Source of the DNA: a virus
DNA: 64,000 nt
IMG/VR virus record: IMGVR_UViG_3300033233_000020
Span: 31,071 to 95,070 of that record
Direction: 5' to 3' (one strand)
The position numbers and the translations under genes are program-made. The notes beneath the pieces were generated by a model that saw only the letters and a list, made by a program, of their open reading frames with translations, was not told the DNA's origin and searched no databases. Shown in pieces: positions 8,313 through 16,849 of this stretch (positions within the stretch are counted from its first letter, which is position 1; the number at the start of each line of letters is the position of its first letter).

Positions 8313-9266
8313 TCACTCCATCACAAACAGTTTGTTTGCAACAGCTTGAGCAGGAGCTTGGTTGATAACGCGCCAGGCGTTAGCAGGATCACGATCCATT
8401 ACTTCCTTAAAAGTACCCCAGAAATCCTGGGACTGTTGAGGAGAAGATGCAGCAGGAGGTGCAGGGAACTGACCCATTTGTTGCATGGGAGCTCGCGTAG
8501 GATAACCAACCGTTTCCAGTTGACCTTCGTTTTCGTACACAGGGTACGGACCTTCAGGACCAAAGAACTTCAGCGTGTAATCGCTGAGCACATCAGGGTT
8601 AGTAAGGATCTCGTTATATGCAAGATTCTCTTGATGCTCATTAACAGAAAACCGGGCGTAACCAGTCAACGTATTAGTTGCTTCGTGGCCCCATGCCACT
8701 GCGCTGTCCAGCATTGCTTCCAGGTTTAGCGCGTACTGGTTTAGTACTGCCGGAGCTTCCGTTCCGTACGCGTCGACCACCATCCGGCTTTCCGGACTCC
8801 ACTGGAGCACTTCCGCTACCTCGGCCAAGGAGGGACTCGAGGAAGTTTGGGAATAGTTGGGCGAGTAGGTCTGGTTTGTTTGCCAGGTCTGCGGAGCCGA
8901 TTGTTGCGTAGCTGGGCTGCTGACTTGTCCGTAGTTGGCCGGGATAAACTGAGTCGGACTGGCTTGTTGCGAGTACTGTCCCTGGAATGGGGATGGCACC
9001 GGGCTCCCCAGTAGGTTCACTACTTTGTTGAATGCCGACTCCCATGGGTTGCCGTTCTGTTCCGCCGGTTGGGATTGGGGGGCGTACTGAGTAGGCGCTG
9101 ATTGGTAACTGGTAACCCCCTGAGGTGCCATCTGGGGCACTGCTTGGGGATAGGCTGTTCCCACTTGGTAAGGAGCCACTGGTGACGCTTGGGTCACGTA
9201 GCTGCTTGGAGCCACTGCTGGTGCTTGGCTCATCTGTGGGATCGATTGGACGGTAGCGTCCTGCAT
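8313..9266 (-). CDS. Scaffold-like Pro/Gln/Ser-rich protein overlapping the portal gene
   Basis: 317 residues. Residues 1-150 are Pro/Gln/Ala/Tyr-rich and probably disordered; residues 155-315 are helical and acidic (LAEVAEVLQWSPESRMVVDAYG and later DFWGTFKEVMDRDP), as in head scaffolding proteins that sit between portal and capsid genes. The ATG at 9266 has a good AAGGAG 7 bases upstream, inside the portal gene. The first 198 codons overlap the portal's C-terminus in another frame. The start is well supported; the scaffold role is by position and composition. Confidence 0.8.
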   Translation of the reverse strand: MQDATVQSIPQMSQAPAVAPSSYVTQASPVAPYQVGTAYPQAVPQMAPQGVTSYQSAPTQYAPQSQPAEQNGNPWESAFNKVVNLLGSPVPSPFQGQYSQQASPTQFIPANYGQVSSPATQQSAPQTWQTNQTYSPNYSQTSSSPSLAEVAEVLQWSPESRMVVDAYGTEAPAVLNQYALNLEAMLDSAVAWGHEATNTLTGYARFSVNEHQENLAYNEILTNPDVLSDYTLKFFGPEGPYPVYENEGQLETVGYPTRAPMQQMGQFPAPPAASSPQQSQDFWGTFKEVMDRDPANAWRVINQAPAQAVANKLFVME

Positions 9267-11013
9267 AACTCATCTCCTTTTGTAAAGCTTCTAGTGTTCG
9301 ATACAGATAGGGCGTCAGATCTAGACGAGGGTCCGCAGCCATTGGAAGATCCGGAGCTTGCGGGTGAGGGGTCTGCATCATGCCCCCCACGAGACGAGAT
9401 AGTTGGGAGAAAGCTCCCTGCAACTCGTTTACCATCCTGAACGGGAACCCAGATAACATCTCGGCCCGTTCCTCATCTGTTTTTGAAGGGAAGAGGTACT
9501 TCAATGCTTCAATGCTATCAACACCTAATTCCTGAAGGTTTCTAACAACAATTGAGTTGTTCAAGATGTCCTGCGTAGATTCTTCATAAACAGGTCCCAT
9601 CCAACGCCAGAACACTGTAATGTCACCGTCAGGAATAAGTCCTTTGACACCAGGGGGAACCATCTTTGCTTCCACCAGGGCCATCATTATCTTCTTCAGT
9701 TGCTCGTTGTATTGCTTTAATGCATCTTCATAAGCAGCCTCCTCTTCTGGACTAACACCTGCTTCTGGCTGAATAGGCTTCTCAAAACCTGCAGCATTAG
9801 CAAGCGTATCTTTAAACAGTTGCTCCTCCTGGTAGATAATCAACTCAAGGCAACGAGCGATACCGTGACTATAGATAGCATTGGCCTTCTTTTTAGATGT
9901 GGCTGATACGCGACCAAACAGTGACTTGTATTCTGTTGCAGTAACACCAGCGGAAATTGAAAGCTCGTCTACACCGCCAAGCGAGGTACGAATCTCCTCT
10001 CGGTACTGACGAATAAAAGCATTTTGATCTCCACTGATTGCATCTGGAACAATGTAACCAACTCGGTCATTTGGTTCCAGGTTTGCAATAATACGTGGTA
10101 CTCGCAGTTGGCCATCAACACCACGGCTAATGGGATCTGCTTTAAACGTAGACCTAGTTAAATTAGCAGGACTAGAGAAGCCAGAGTTAGCAGCAATAGA
10201 AGGACGTTGAACAACTGAGTCACCACCAGCTTCTATGAGGTCAGTCTTGGGTCTAGAAGAAAGTAGGGTTGGGTTACCAAAGAACTGAATGTTCTTGCGC
10301 ATATTACGCACCAATTCATCATGCGTGACAATGTGATTCGCCATTGAATCAAAATCACCGCTTCCCTCCATTGAGAAGCCCTTAGGATTATTGAGAATCT
10401 CTACGCAGGGAATAAAACGCAACGTATTGGTAAACTTCTTTGTCTTACCAGGAATCATGTAGTTGATGTTGTCAAAAGACATCTCACCTTCTGAGTGAGT
10501 CTCTTCAATTACATCACGTTTAATTGAAAGTCTTATGTATCGCTTTGATCCTGGGGCCTCGCCGGAATTGATATCGTTCAGGTTGTTAGTGCCAATATCT
10601 GCGCCAAAACCATTCCCTCTCCGCACCTTATAGCTATAGATGATCACAACTTCTTCTAGCTCTCCGTCTACGTTGTAAAACGTACGATACTCATGAGACC
10701 TGAAGTAGTAAAGGCGATAATTTGACTTAGTAGGACGAACGTAAAATAAACCCTTACCATCGGCAATAAAATAATCCCAAATGGAATCAAGCCGAGTATC
10801 TAGCTTGTTGTATTTTAAAACGCGATCAATAAAGTCTTTTCGTTGGTTACCAAAATTGTCCTGTGAAGGAAAAAATTCAACTCCTTGGCGGATACCAAAA
10901 AGTTTCATCTGTGCAATATGAGAAGCAACAATACCAGAATCAACGACCGCGTTCCCATCGCGCTCAATGTAAGCGTCAATGATTTCCTTGAGTCGACTGT
11001 TAGCGTTCGCCAT
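8674..11013 (-). CDS. Portal protein with disordered C-terminal extension
   Basis: 779 residues. The first 580 form an alpha/beta domain with long helices (for example KKANAIYSHGIARCLELIIYQ) that fits a podovirus-type head-tail portal; it lies one gene from capsid and close to the large terminase. From about residue 583 the chain becomes Ser/Pro/Gly-rich and is encoded by DNA that also encodes the scaffold candidate. Expected role: dodecameric DNA gate of the capsid. The assignment rests on size, composition and context, not on a single motif. Confidence 0.75.
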   Translation of the reverse strand: MANANSRLKEIIDAYIERDGNAVVDSGIVASHIAQMKLFGIRQGVEFFPSQDNFGNQRKDFIDRVLKYNKLDTRLDSIWDYFIADGKGLFYVRPTKSNYRLYYFRSHEYRTFYNVDGELEEVVIIYSYKVRRGNGFGADIGTNNLNDINSGEAPGSKRYIRLSIKRDVIEETHSEGEMSFDNINYMIPGKTKKFTNTLRFIPCVEILNNPKGFSMEGSGDFDSMANHIVTHDELVRNMRKNIQFFGNPTLLSSRPKTDLIEAGGDSVVQRPSIAANSGFSSPANLTRSTFKADPISRGVDGQLRVPRIIANLEPNDRVGYIVPDAISGDQNAFIRQYREEIRTSLGGVDELSISAGVTATEYKSLFGRVSATSKKKANAIYSHGIARCLELIIYQEEQLFKDTLANAAGFEKPIQPEAGVSPEEEAAYEDALKQYNEQLKKIMMALVEAKMVPPGVKGLIPDGDITVFWRWMGPVYEESTQDILNNSIVVRNLQELGVDSIEALKYLFPSKTDEERAEMLSGFPFRMVNELQGAFSQLSRLVGGMMQTPHPQAPDLPMAADPRLDLTPYLYRTLEALQKEMSYAGRYRPIDPTDEPSTSSGSKQLRDPSVTSGSLPSGNSLSPSSAPDGTSGGYQLPISAYSVRPPIPTGGTERQPMGVGIQQSSEPTGEPGAIPIPGTVLATSQSDSVYPGQLRTSQQPSYATIGSADLANKPDLLAQLFPNFLESLLGRGSGSAPVESGKPDGGRRVRNGSSGSTKPVRAKPGSNAGQRSGMGPRSN

Positions 11014-11073
11014 TAACTATTTATCGCCCTTGATTTTTATATCTTAACAGATTAAAGAAAGTAAATTACTAAA

Positions 11074-11697
11074 TCAAGAAACGGTTTTTCTGTTGAAACC
11101 CGCTTGCTTGGTTTGCTGCATATTTGTCATTGCTTGTATGTAACGACCAATTGGATTCCCTGTGCCAGAAATTAAAAGCTCTTCCGTCTCTGCTGGTTGT
11201 TGTGATACGTTGTCTACTTTGTCTTTATTTTGCATGTTTGTTAGTGCTTGTACGTAGCGACCAAATGAATTCCCTGTACCAGAAAGTAAAGGCTCTTCCG
11301 TCTCTGCTGGTTGCTGTGCTGCGTTGCTTTGTTGATTTATATTTTGCATATTTTCTATTCCTTGTGTGTAGCGGGTAAAAGGCTCTCCAGGGCCTGCAAA
11401 AGGATTAAATACTGTAGACATAGATGCTACATTTCCTATATTCATCGCTGGTTGACCCATTGCTTGAGGTCCAAATACAGCTCCTGGATTTGATTCCATG
11501 ACATCACGAAGATTTTTTATCCGTTGCCCAGTTGGAGTGTTATCCATTCCACGACGCCAAAGTTGATTAACCCCTGGCTGCTGCCCTGGTGGGAAAGGAT
11601 CCCGTGTCCATGTACCCGCAACTGTAGTATCCGGTGCACCGGCATTCCCAATATATCCAGCTTGAACACTCTTTTGCAATGGATTGGAATTAAACAT
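11074..11697 (-). CDS. Virion protein with three internal repeats
   Basis: ATG at 11697 is preferred over a TTG three codons upstream. The C-terminal half has three near-copies of a 35-40-residue unit built on G.G.(P/S)(F/I).RY.QA(L/M)(T)NMQ, separated by QQPAETEE(P/L)L(L/I)SGTG. The DNA copies are also close (11120-11400), so the repeats arose by recent tandem duplication. Function is not recognised; it lies between portal and terminase genes. Confidence 0.7.
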   Translation of the reverse strand: MFNSNPLQKSVQAGYIGNAGAPDTTVAGTWTRDPFPPGQQPGVNQLWRRGMDNTPTGQRIKNLRDVMESNPGAVFGPQAMGQPAMNIGNVASMSTVFNPFAGPGEPFTRYTQGIENMQNINQQSNAAQQPAETEEPLLSGTGNSFGRYVQALTNMQNKDKVDNVSQQPAETEELLISGTGNPIGRYIQAMTNMQQTKQAGFNRKTVS

Positions 11698-11722
11698 TTT
11701 TTTCAAACCTGTTGTTTTTATT

Positions 11723-11908
11723 TTACTCTTCTTTTACTTCGTAACCAGAAGGGTCATGTACTTTGCTCAATACAATACCCTCGCCCTTCAAATCCCAATT
11801 AAGAATATCCCCTTCTTTCCATCCAAGCTCATCAATTAGTTCATCTGGAAACTCAATGAACAATTCCCCTTGTTCATTTTCTTGAACCTCCACAGTGTAA
11901 CTTGTCAT
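11723..11908 (-). CDS. AbrB/MazE-like swapped-hairpin protein
   Basis: 61 residues. GELFIEFPDELIDELGWKEG followed by D.L.W and a short beta hairpin matches the compact AbrB/SpoVT/MazE DNA-binding fold. It overlaps the next gene upstream by four bases (ATGA), giving coupled translation. It could be a small transcription regulator or a structural reuse of the fold; no toxin partner is visible. Confidence 0.65.
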   Translation of the reverse strand: MTSYTVEVQENEQGELFIEFPDELIDELGWKEGDILNWDLKGEGIVLSKVHDPSGYEVKEE

Positions 11909-12198
11909 TTTGTAAAAAGCTTTTCCACTAGCTTATCAAGCTTAAGGTTGATTTGCCTAAAGTTATCATGCATTTCCTGGATTTCCCTTAAGAAGTCAAC
12001 CTTGAGAACGTATTCCAAGGGGAGCCGGCTCACTTGATTTTCTAATGAGTTTAAACGATTCTCTTGCTTACTTAACAATTCGTACACTGTTTTAACCCTA
12101 TCGCTTGCACGTGAAAGTATCTTGTTTGCCACCCAGCTCCCACCTCCAATTGAGGATATTACCGCCGTTAGGACGAGAGCAAAATATTCCGGGCCCAT
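11905..12198 (-). CDS. Holin-like small protein: one TM segment plus coiled coil
   Basis: 97 residues: an N-terminal hydrophobic segment (about 4-27, YFALVLTAVISSIGGGSWVA), then a heptad-rich helix over residues 35-95. This resembles XhlA-like lysis proteins and phage membrane accessory proteins. It sits next to the large terminase. Lysis function is a guess from topology. Confidence 0.6.
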   Translation of the reverse strand: MGPEYFALVLTAVISSIGGGSWVANKILSRASDRVKTVYELLSKQENRLNSLENQVSRLPLEYVLKVDFLREIQEMHDNFRQINLKLDKLVEKLFTK

Positions 12199-12227
12199 CA
12201 GTCAAATACTTTTCTATATTTTACTAT

Positions 12228-13766
12228 CTAAAAATCAATCTGAAGATTCCCTTTACGCATCAAGCCTGTAACGAGCCAGACCAGGGCGTCAACACAGTCA
12301 TCGTGACTGCTTACACCGAAGTTAGTCAACTCTTCAAACATTGCCGTAAAGTTTCGATAACGATTAAAAATGATCTTTCTATCTTCAAACATACCCATGA
12401 TGCCACGGAATCTTGCCAGTTTATCTGCCCTAAAAGCTTTTACGGGATGCCAATTTAAGTTGTATAGTCCTTCATTATTTAAGCAAACTCTTTTGAAGTC
12501 TGATTCCAAAGAAGCCTGATAGGCTACTGCTTCAGACCAAATAGCACACGTTGAATAGGTAGGAAAATACATTCCACCTTCATCCTTACCAATAACAGAC
12601 CAGTCATTTAAAAGCTCTTTCAACTCATCTAGTTTCTCCAAGTTACCCATCACACGTAGTCGCCTGTAATCAATGATGTGGATCTGATCGCCAATGCGAC
12701 CACCCAATACCATCACCGTGTAATCATTCTTTTCTTTGATTCCAGCGGAGAGGTCAACCCCAATACCAAGAGCATCAAATTCAGTTGCTATTTCAGCTTT
12801 AACAATAAGTTCCGGCGTCAGCGACAATTCATTTTGCCTGACAATCTGATTCATGTACTGGAAAGAAAAAGCAATAGGTGCCTGCCTCTTCTTTTCCTTC
12901 AAGTAATCAAGGGACCACATCTCTGGCCAATAGGACTGCTCTTCTCCCGTGATGGGATCATTGTTGATTGCAGATAGAACAATCTGACGCCAATTATTTT
13001 GCTCATTAAAAGTGGTTGCATGGATGTCATCATGCCTAAATCTGGTACCTAGACAAATTGCTCGACCACCTTCAAACATCGTTGGCGCAATAACTGCGTT
13101 CCAGTTATCTTGCATTGTGCGCCTGATATCTGGGTTAGAAATATCGGCACTACTTTTAATAGGGTCATCGATACAAACTAAATGACTACGCTTGGATGTA
13201 ACTGATCCCTTTAGGCCTGCGGCACACAAAGTAAACTGTTCATCACCTGTGTTTTCAATACCCGCAAAACGATAATCAATTGACCAATATTCATTGCTGG
13301 TTACGTTCTTAAGAAGTCGTACAGACGGAAATACTTCTTGATACCGTTTACTTTCAATAATTCGTTTAATGGTTGCCGACTTAGAGCGAGCAATGTCAAC
13401 CGTATAGGACAAGTAAAGAATTTGAAGCGGTTTCTTCGCTGTGGTGTGAACACCAATAGACCATGCTGCAAGCAAACCCAAGACTGTTGATTTGGCTGAA
13501 CCCCTGCTGGCAAGTAGGTCTAGGTTTGGTCCAGCAATCTTGAGTAAACAATCACTGTCTTGGTTTGTTACCAGATGTTGATGCCATTCAAGGTGGTGCT
13601 TCGCTGGTTTCTTTTTGGGATCAATGTACTCGCAGAAAAAAGCAAAATCATCTCTTGCTCTAATCAATGAGTCTTCATCTTTATGTTTGCGTATCTTGTG
13701 ATTATTAGCGGCTGCTTGTGCGTTACGTCTATATGCAAGATGAAGATTTGAAGCCACGTTAGCCAA
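12228..13766 (-). CDS. terL: Terminase large subunit
   Basis: 512 residues from TTG at 13766 (a GTG lies three codons inside). Walker A is LLASRGSAKSTV at about 84-95; the Walker B-like LVCIDDP follows near 200. The RNase H-type nuclease domain has GIGVDLSAG near 335 and the late acidic pair in SSHDDCVDALVW near the C-terminus. It packages DNA into the prohead using ATP and cuts concatemers. Length and motif order fit the family. Two small genes separate it from a possible small subunit. Confidence 0.93.
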   Translation of the reverse strand: MANVASNLHLAYRRNAQAAANNHKIRKHKDEDSLIRARDDFAFFCEYIDPKKKPAKHHLEWHQHLVTNQDSDCLLKIAGPNLDLLASRGSAKSTVLGLLAAWSIGVHTTAKKPLQILYLSYTVDIARSKSATIKRIIESKRYQEVFPSVRLLKNVTSNEYWSIDYRFAGIENTGDEQFTLCAAGLKGSVTSKRSHLVCIDDPIKSSADISNPDIRRTMQDNWNAVIAPTMFEGGRAICLGTRFRHDDIHATTFNEQNNWRQIVLSAINNDPITGEEQSYWPEMWSLDYLKEKKRQAPIAFSFQYMNQIVRQNELSLTPELIVKAEIATEFDALGIGVDLSAGIKEKNDYTVMVLGGRIGDQIHIIDYRRLRVMGNLEKLDELKELLNDWSVIGKDEGGMYFPTYSTCAIWSEAVAYQASLESDFKRVCLNNEGLYNLNWHPVKAFRADKLARFRGIMGMFEDRKIIFNRYRNFTAMFEELTNFGVSSHDDCVDALVWLVTGLMRKGNLQIDF

Positions 13767-13796
13767 CAGCCTTTAACTGCATACTAACTTACTTTC

Positions 13797-13949
13797 TTAT
13801 TTATCGTTCTTTTGCTTCTTGTATTGCCTTGCTTTATCCAAGGCAACCTTACGTTTCTCCGTATCACTCATGTCAGATCCGTCTTCCTTTTTAGTTTCTG
13901 TATTTTTAAAATGCGCTATTAATTGAAGAGGTGTTTTGGGTTTATTCAT
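13797..13949 (-). CDS. Small basic protein, 50 residues
   Basis: The frame starts at ATG 13949-13947 (MNKPKTPLQLIAHFKN) and ends at TAA 13797. Its start overlaps the stop of the upstream gene by one base (TAATG). The C-terminal half is Lys/Arg-rich and helical. It lies between terminase-related genes. Function unknown. Confidence 0.6.
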   Translation of the reverse strand: MNKPKTPLQLIAHFKNTETKKEDGSDMSDTEKRKVALDKARQYKKQKNDK

Positions 13950-14161
13950 TAAACAGAACGAGCTTCTGGCTTACGGGAAACATTTAACAACTCTTGAAAT
14001 TTATCGGGGTCGCCAGGGGTAGGTGCATCTGTTTTTTTGGGTTCTGAACTACGTGCTTGAAGTGGACGATCACCACTGTTTTTTTGTAGTCTTTGGACCA
14101 TACTAAATATGTCTGCTGGGGTAATAAAACCAGCGGTTGGCTTGTTAGCTTTATAGTCCAT
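13949..14161 (-). CDS. Small unrecognised protein
   Basis: 70 residues, starting MDYKANKPTAGFITPADIF. Short helix then a Pro/Lys/Asp-rich tail. It lies between the candidate small terminase gene and terL with overlapping or near-overlapping ends, so it is likely part of one operon. No domain recognised. Confidence 0.65.
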   Translation of the reverse strand: MDYKANKPTAGFITPADIFSMVQRLQKNSGDRPLQARSSEPKKTDAPTPGDPDKFQELLNVSRKPEARSV

Positions 14162-14164
14162 AAA

Positions 14165-14782
14165 TTAATCCTCGAATTGCATCTTAGCCCATACACTCAT
14201 CGATGCTTCATGCAATGGACCTTCAATAGGATCGTCTTTGAAGATTAACATTAACTCTCGAATTGCGCGGTCTGCGCCAGCCATCAATAAACCCTTGTTG
14301 TCCCTGGATGAAGTAAAGGAATCAACCTGAGAAATGGTGCTGCGTAATTCTTTTTGTAGGCTTGCAATACGCGCAACACCTACATCTCTTTTTACTGCAA
14401 AGTTTTCAATATCTTCTCGTAGTTTACGGATGTCTTCCTGCATCTCTCTAATTTCTGAGAGCAAGATTTTAAGGTGATTAGGTTTTGGGAACTTATTGTT
14501 TACCCATGCTTCCGCAGCAACTATGCTGCCGCGATACCCAAGGAACCTGGAGTACAGGTAAACTTGAATAGGGGAGAACGTGTCTTTAGCAAAAGAATAA
14601 AACGAATCTAAGGTAGGAACATCCAGGCCTTCAAGCCAGTAGTCAAATACCTCAATATCGATACGCTCGTTGGGACTGCCCGTAGTCTCGTGCTTCGTCT
14701 GATTCGCCGAAACGCTGGGCTTGTTCTGCGCTTGTGCGCTGTTCTTGGGCGCTCTTTCCGAGACTTTCCCTTTGCTGTGCAC
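14165..14782 (-). CDS. Possible terminase small subunit
   Basis: 205 residues from GTG at 14782, which has GGAGG just upstream. After a Ser/Gln-rich disordered start, residues 45-95 could form helical DNA-binding folds, and residues 100-160 form a long charged coiled coil (KILLSEIREMQEDIRKLRED). DNA-binding head plus coiled coil upstream of terL fits small terminases, but no specific motif is seen. The first 131 bases overlap the upstream gene in another frame. Confidence 0.55.
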   Translation of the reverse strand: MHSKGKVSERAPKNSAQAQNKPSVSANQTKHETTGSPNERIDIEVFDYWLEGLDVPTLDSFYSFAKDTFSPIQVYLYSRFLGYRGSIVAAEAWVNNKFPKPNHLKILLSEIREMQEDIRKLREDIENFAVKRDVGVARIASLQKELRSTISQVDSFTSSRDNKGLLMAGADRAIRELMLIFKDDPIEGPLHEASMSVWAKMQFED

Positions 14783-14897
14783 CCTGGTCCTCCATTTTCT
14801 TTTTGGAAAAATCGTAAGCTACGCCAGCTGCTTGACGATATTTGTCAAGATCAAACCAATCATCATTTTCGTAAGTTGGTGCTGGATCGATAGCCAT
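14652..14897 (-). CDS. Small Gln/Arg-rich protein overlapping the next gene
   Basis: 81 residues, MAIDPAPTYENDDWFDLDKY then a long charged Gln/Glu/Arg-rich helix. Its last 43 codons share DNA with the following gene in another frame. Start ATG at 14897 lies just after the preceding gene. Function unknown; the overlapping part may be less constrained. Confidence 0.6.
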   Translation of the reverse strand: MAIDPAPTYENDDWFDLDKYRQAAGVAYDFSKKKMEDQGAQQRESLGKSAQEQRTSAEQAQRFGESDEARDYGQSQRAYRY

Positions 14898-14911
14898 CTA
14901 AATAATCCTAC

Positions 14912-15121
14912 TCAGAAATTACTCATCATGCCAGCCATACCTTGGGCAAAGGTACCGCGACGATCTTCAACAGCTTTTTGACGCACTTGACGCTTTTTGG
15001 AGCCTTCAAGACGATCAAGCAGTTGTTGGAACTCGACAAGATTAACAGCAGCGTCAGCACCAGTGTTGCCAGCTACACCTTGATTGGATACACCTTGATT
15101 GGATCCACTTTGATTAGCCAT
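14912..15121 (-). CDS. Small virion-module protein
   Basis: 69 residues: a Gly/Asn/Ser-rich start containing the repeated SNQGV, then a charged helix (QQLLDRLEGSKKRQVRQKA) and a Met/Gly-rich end. No domain recognised. Confidence 0.65.
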   Translation of the reverse strand: MANQSGSNQGVSNQGVAGNTGADAAVNLVEFQQLLDRLEGSKKRQVRQKAVEDRRGTFAQGMAGMMSNF

Positions 15122-15164
15122 AACTCCGAGATTTAACTTCTTAAATTATAAGATACCTTATCTG

Positions 15165-15749
15165 TTAAAAGTTGAATGCGGAAACAAGACTACCAAGGAT
15201 GGCGGTACTGCGATCAATTTTTTTACCTTTAATACCGTATTCACCACGAATATTTTCAACGTTTGCTGCACCGGCGTTGATAATACCTTGTAAATCAATG
15301 GCACCTTTGGCGCGAATATTTTCAGCTCCTAGGACACCTTCTAACTCTCTATCCGAAGAATACTTAGTACCTTCAAGATTTAATGCACCTAATCCTAAAG
15401 CAGTGTTTTTCTTTATCCTTTCAACAGCTATTAGCGATTTACCGTTTTCTTTGGCTACATCAATAGAACTCTGAGCATTTAAAACTCCGAGGTTCTGAGC
15501 TAATGTGCCTTGGTATGCACCAGGGGTTAAAAACTCCTCGGAAGAAAAATCACCAAAACCAGGTACGTCTACAGGGGAAGAGTTACCACCCTCTCTTGCA
15601 CCATAACTAACATCAATGCCCATAGACTTAGCTATGGGTATCACACCGCCTTTTATACCTAGCTTTTTCTTGATTAGATTTAAACCAGCAAGATTTAATG
15701 TATCCCTGCCTTTAAGCGCATCTCTTATTTGTTGTTCATTGCTTGCCAT
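15165..15749 (-). CDS. Unrecognised virion-module protein
   Basis: 194 residues, alternating Gly-containing turns and short helices (ALNLEGTKY, GAIDLQGIINAGAANVENI). No transmembrane segment, signal peptide or known motif. It lies six bases from the next upstream gene. A structural role is inferred from context. Confidence 0.7.
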   Translation of the reverse strand: MASNEQQIRDALKGRDTLNLAGLNLIKKKLGIKGGVIPIAKSMGIDVSYGAREGGNSSPVDVPGFGDFSSEEFLTPGAYQGTLAQNLGVLNAQSSIDVAKENGKSLIAVERIKKNTALGLGALNLEGTKYSSDRELEGVLGAENIRAKGAIDLQGIINAGAANVENIRGEYGIKGKKIDRSTAILGSLVSAFNF

Positions 15750-15755
15750 TTTTTA

Positions 15756-16331
15756 CTAACCTCGATACACAAGAGGATCGATCTTTAGCCCATAACGAGC
15801 ACCTGTAAAACCAACTGCTCCCGTATTGGGATCTTTTGTTGGTACAAGTCGCCCGTACATTGCAGATACCGCCTCCTCAGAAGGAGTTTCCGCCTGCGCA
15901 AAATTACTAGCAGGATTTGAGTAGGCCATACCAGCTATCTCTTGCAGAGAAGGGCTTTCTTTTTTGAAATATTCACGTTCTTCAGGATTCATTACTCTTC
16001 CCAGGGCGGAAAGATAAGTTTGCTGTGCCTTATCCAAGGCTTCTTTTTTGGAAGGGCTATAAGTTGCTTTATAAGCATCAGTCCAGGTTCTGCCTCCAGG
16101 TTGGAAAGTTCTTGATTTAGGATACATTTTTCCTATTGTAGCAATATCAAAAGCTGCCTGGCTTGGGTCAGTCCCAGAGGAAAGCACTGATTGAAATAAA
16201 TCAGAAAGCCTGTTTTCTTCTTTTTCACCTAGGCGATCATTGCTGAATATTGTTTTCCAATATTCCTGTGCATCCGGATCCATGTCTGGCGCATCAGGAC
16301 CCCCAAAAATACCACCAAGAAAACTACTCAT
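15756..16331 (-). CDS. Unrecognised virion-module protein
   Basis: 191 residues, MSSFLGGIFGGPDAPDMDPD followed by a largely helical charged body. Its ATG overlaps the stop of the upstream gene (TAATG), suggesting translational coupling. No domain recognised. Confidence 0.7.
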   Translation of the reverse strand: MSSFLGGIFGGPDAPDMDPDAQEYWKTIFSNDRLGEKEENRLSDLFQSVLSSGTDPSQAAFDIATIGKMYPKSRTFQPGGRTWTDAYKATYSPSKKEALDKAQQTYLSALGRVMNPEEREYFKKESPSLQEIAGMAYSNPASNFAQAETPSEEAVSAMYGRLVPTKDPNTGAVGFTGARYGLKIDPLVYRG

Positions 16332-16837
16332 TATGTTCTCCGATAAATAGGGCCATACAAATCTTTTCTAGCAGCAGAAGCAGTGACGCCACGCGTGTTT
16401 AAAAGATTTTCAAAATCCTGTGGTCCATAATAACCAGCTTGCCTGGCACTAGCTTTATCCCTAAGGGATTGCATCTCTCTGCCGTACTCTTGGTTTTTTA
16501 AAAATTCTTGGCCTGCCAGGTTAGCAACAAAGCCAATTTTTGCTTGGCGTTGTGCATTCTTCATAGAAGCTTCTGCTGCTTGGGTAGCCGCACCAGCACC
16601 ATAGAGACTCATGAGCCCACCAGCAATTAAGCCAACAGGGCCTCCTGCCAACCCAAGCAATCCACTAGCAGCCCCACCTGCGGCAGCAGACCCACCTGCG
16701 GCAGCAGCTCCACTTGCGGCAGCAGCCGCCCCTGCACCAGCAGCAGCTCCACCTGCACCAGCAGCCGCCCCTAGCCCACCAAATGCAGAAGCCGGATTAA
16801 AAATGGCGGGATTAAAACCAGAAAAAGAACCAAACAT
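16331..16837 (-). CDS. Ala/Gly-zipper membrane-type virion protein
   Basis: 168 residues. Residues 17-85 are almost wholly Ala and Gly, with short near-repeats (GAAAGAGGAAAGAG, then AAAAASGAAAAGG), ending in a hydrophobic GLAGGPVGLIAGGLMSLYG. The C-terminal half is charged and helical. A strong AGGAGG precedes the ATG, so expression is probably high. It may be an internal virion protein that inserts into host membrane; function inferred. Confidence 0.75.
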   Translation of the reverse strand: MFGSFSGFNPAIFNPASAFGGLGAAAGAGGAAAGAGAAAAASGAAAAGGSAAAGGAASGLLGLAGGPVGLIAGGLMSLYGAGAATQAAEASMKNAQRQAKIGFVANLAGQEFLKNQEYGREMQSLRDKASARQAGYYGPQDFENLLNTRGVTASAARKDLYGPIYRRT

Positions 16838-16849
16838 CTAATCAACCTC

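Noticed and set aside
8259-8911. Plus-strand frames opposite the portal and scaffold genes
   Set aside because: Cys/Arg-rich translations with no ribosome sites, fully inside two supported minus-strand genes.
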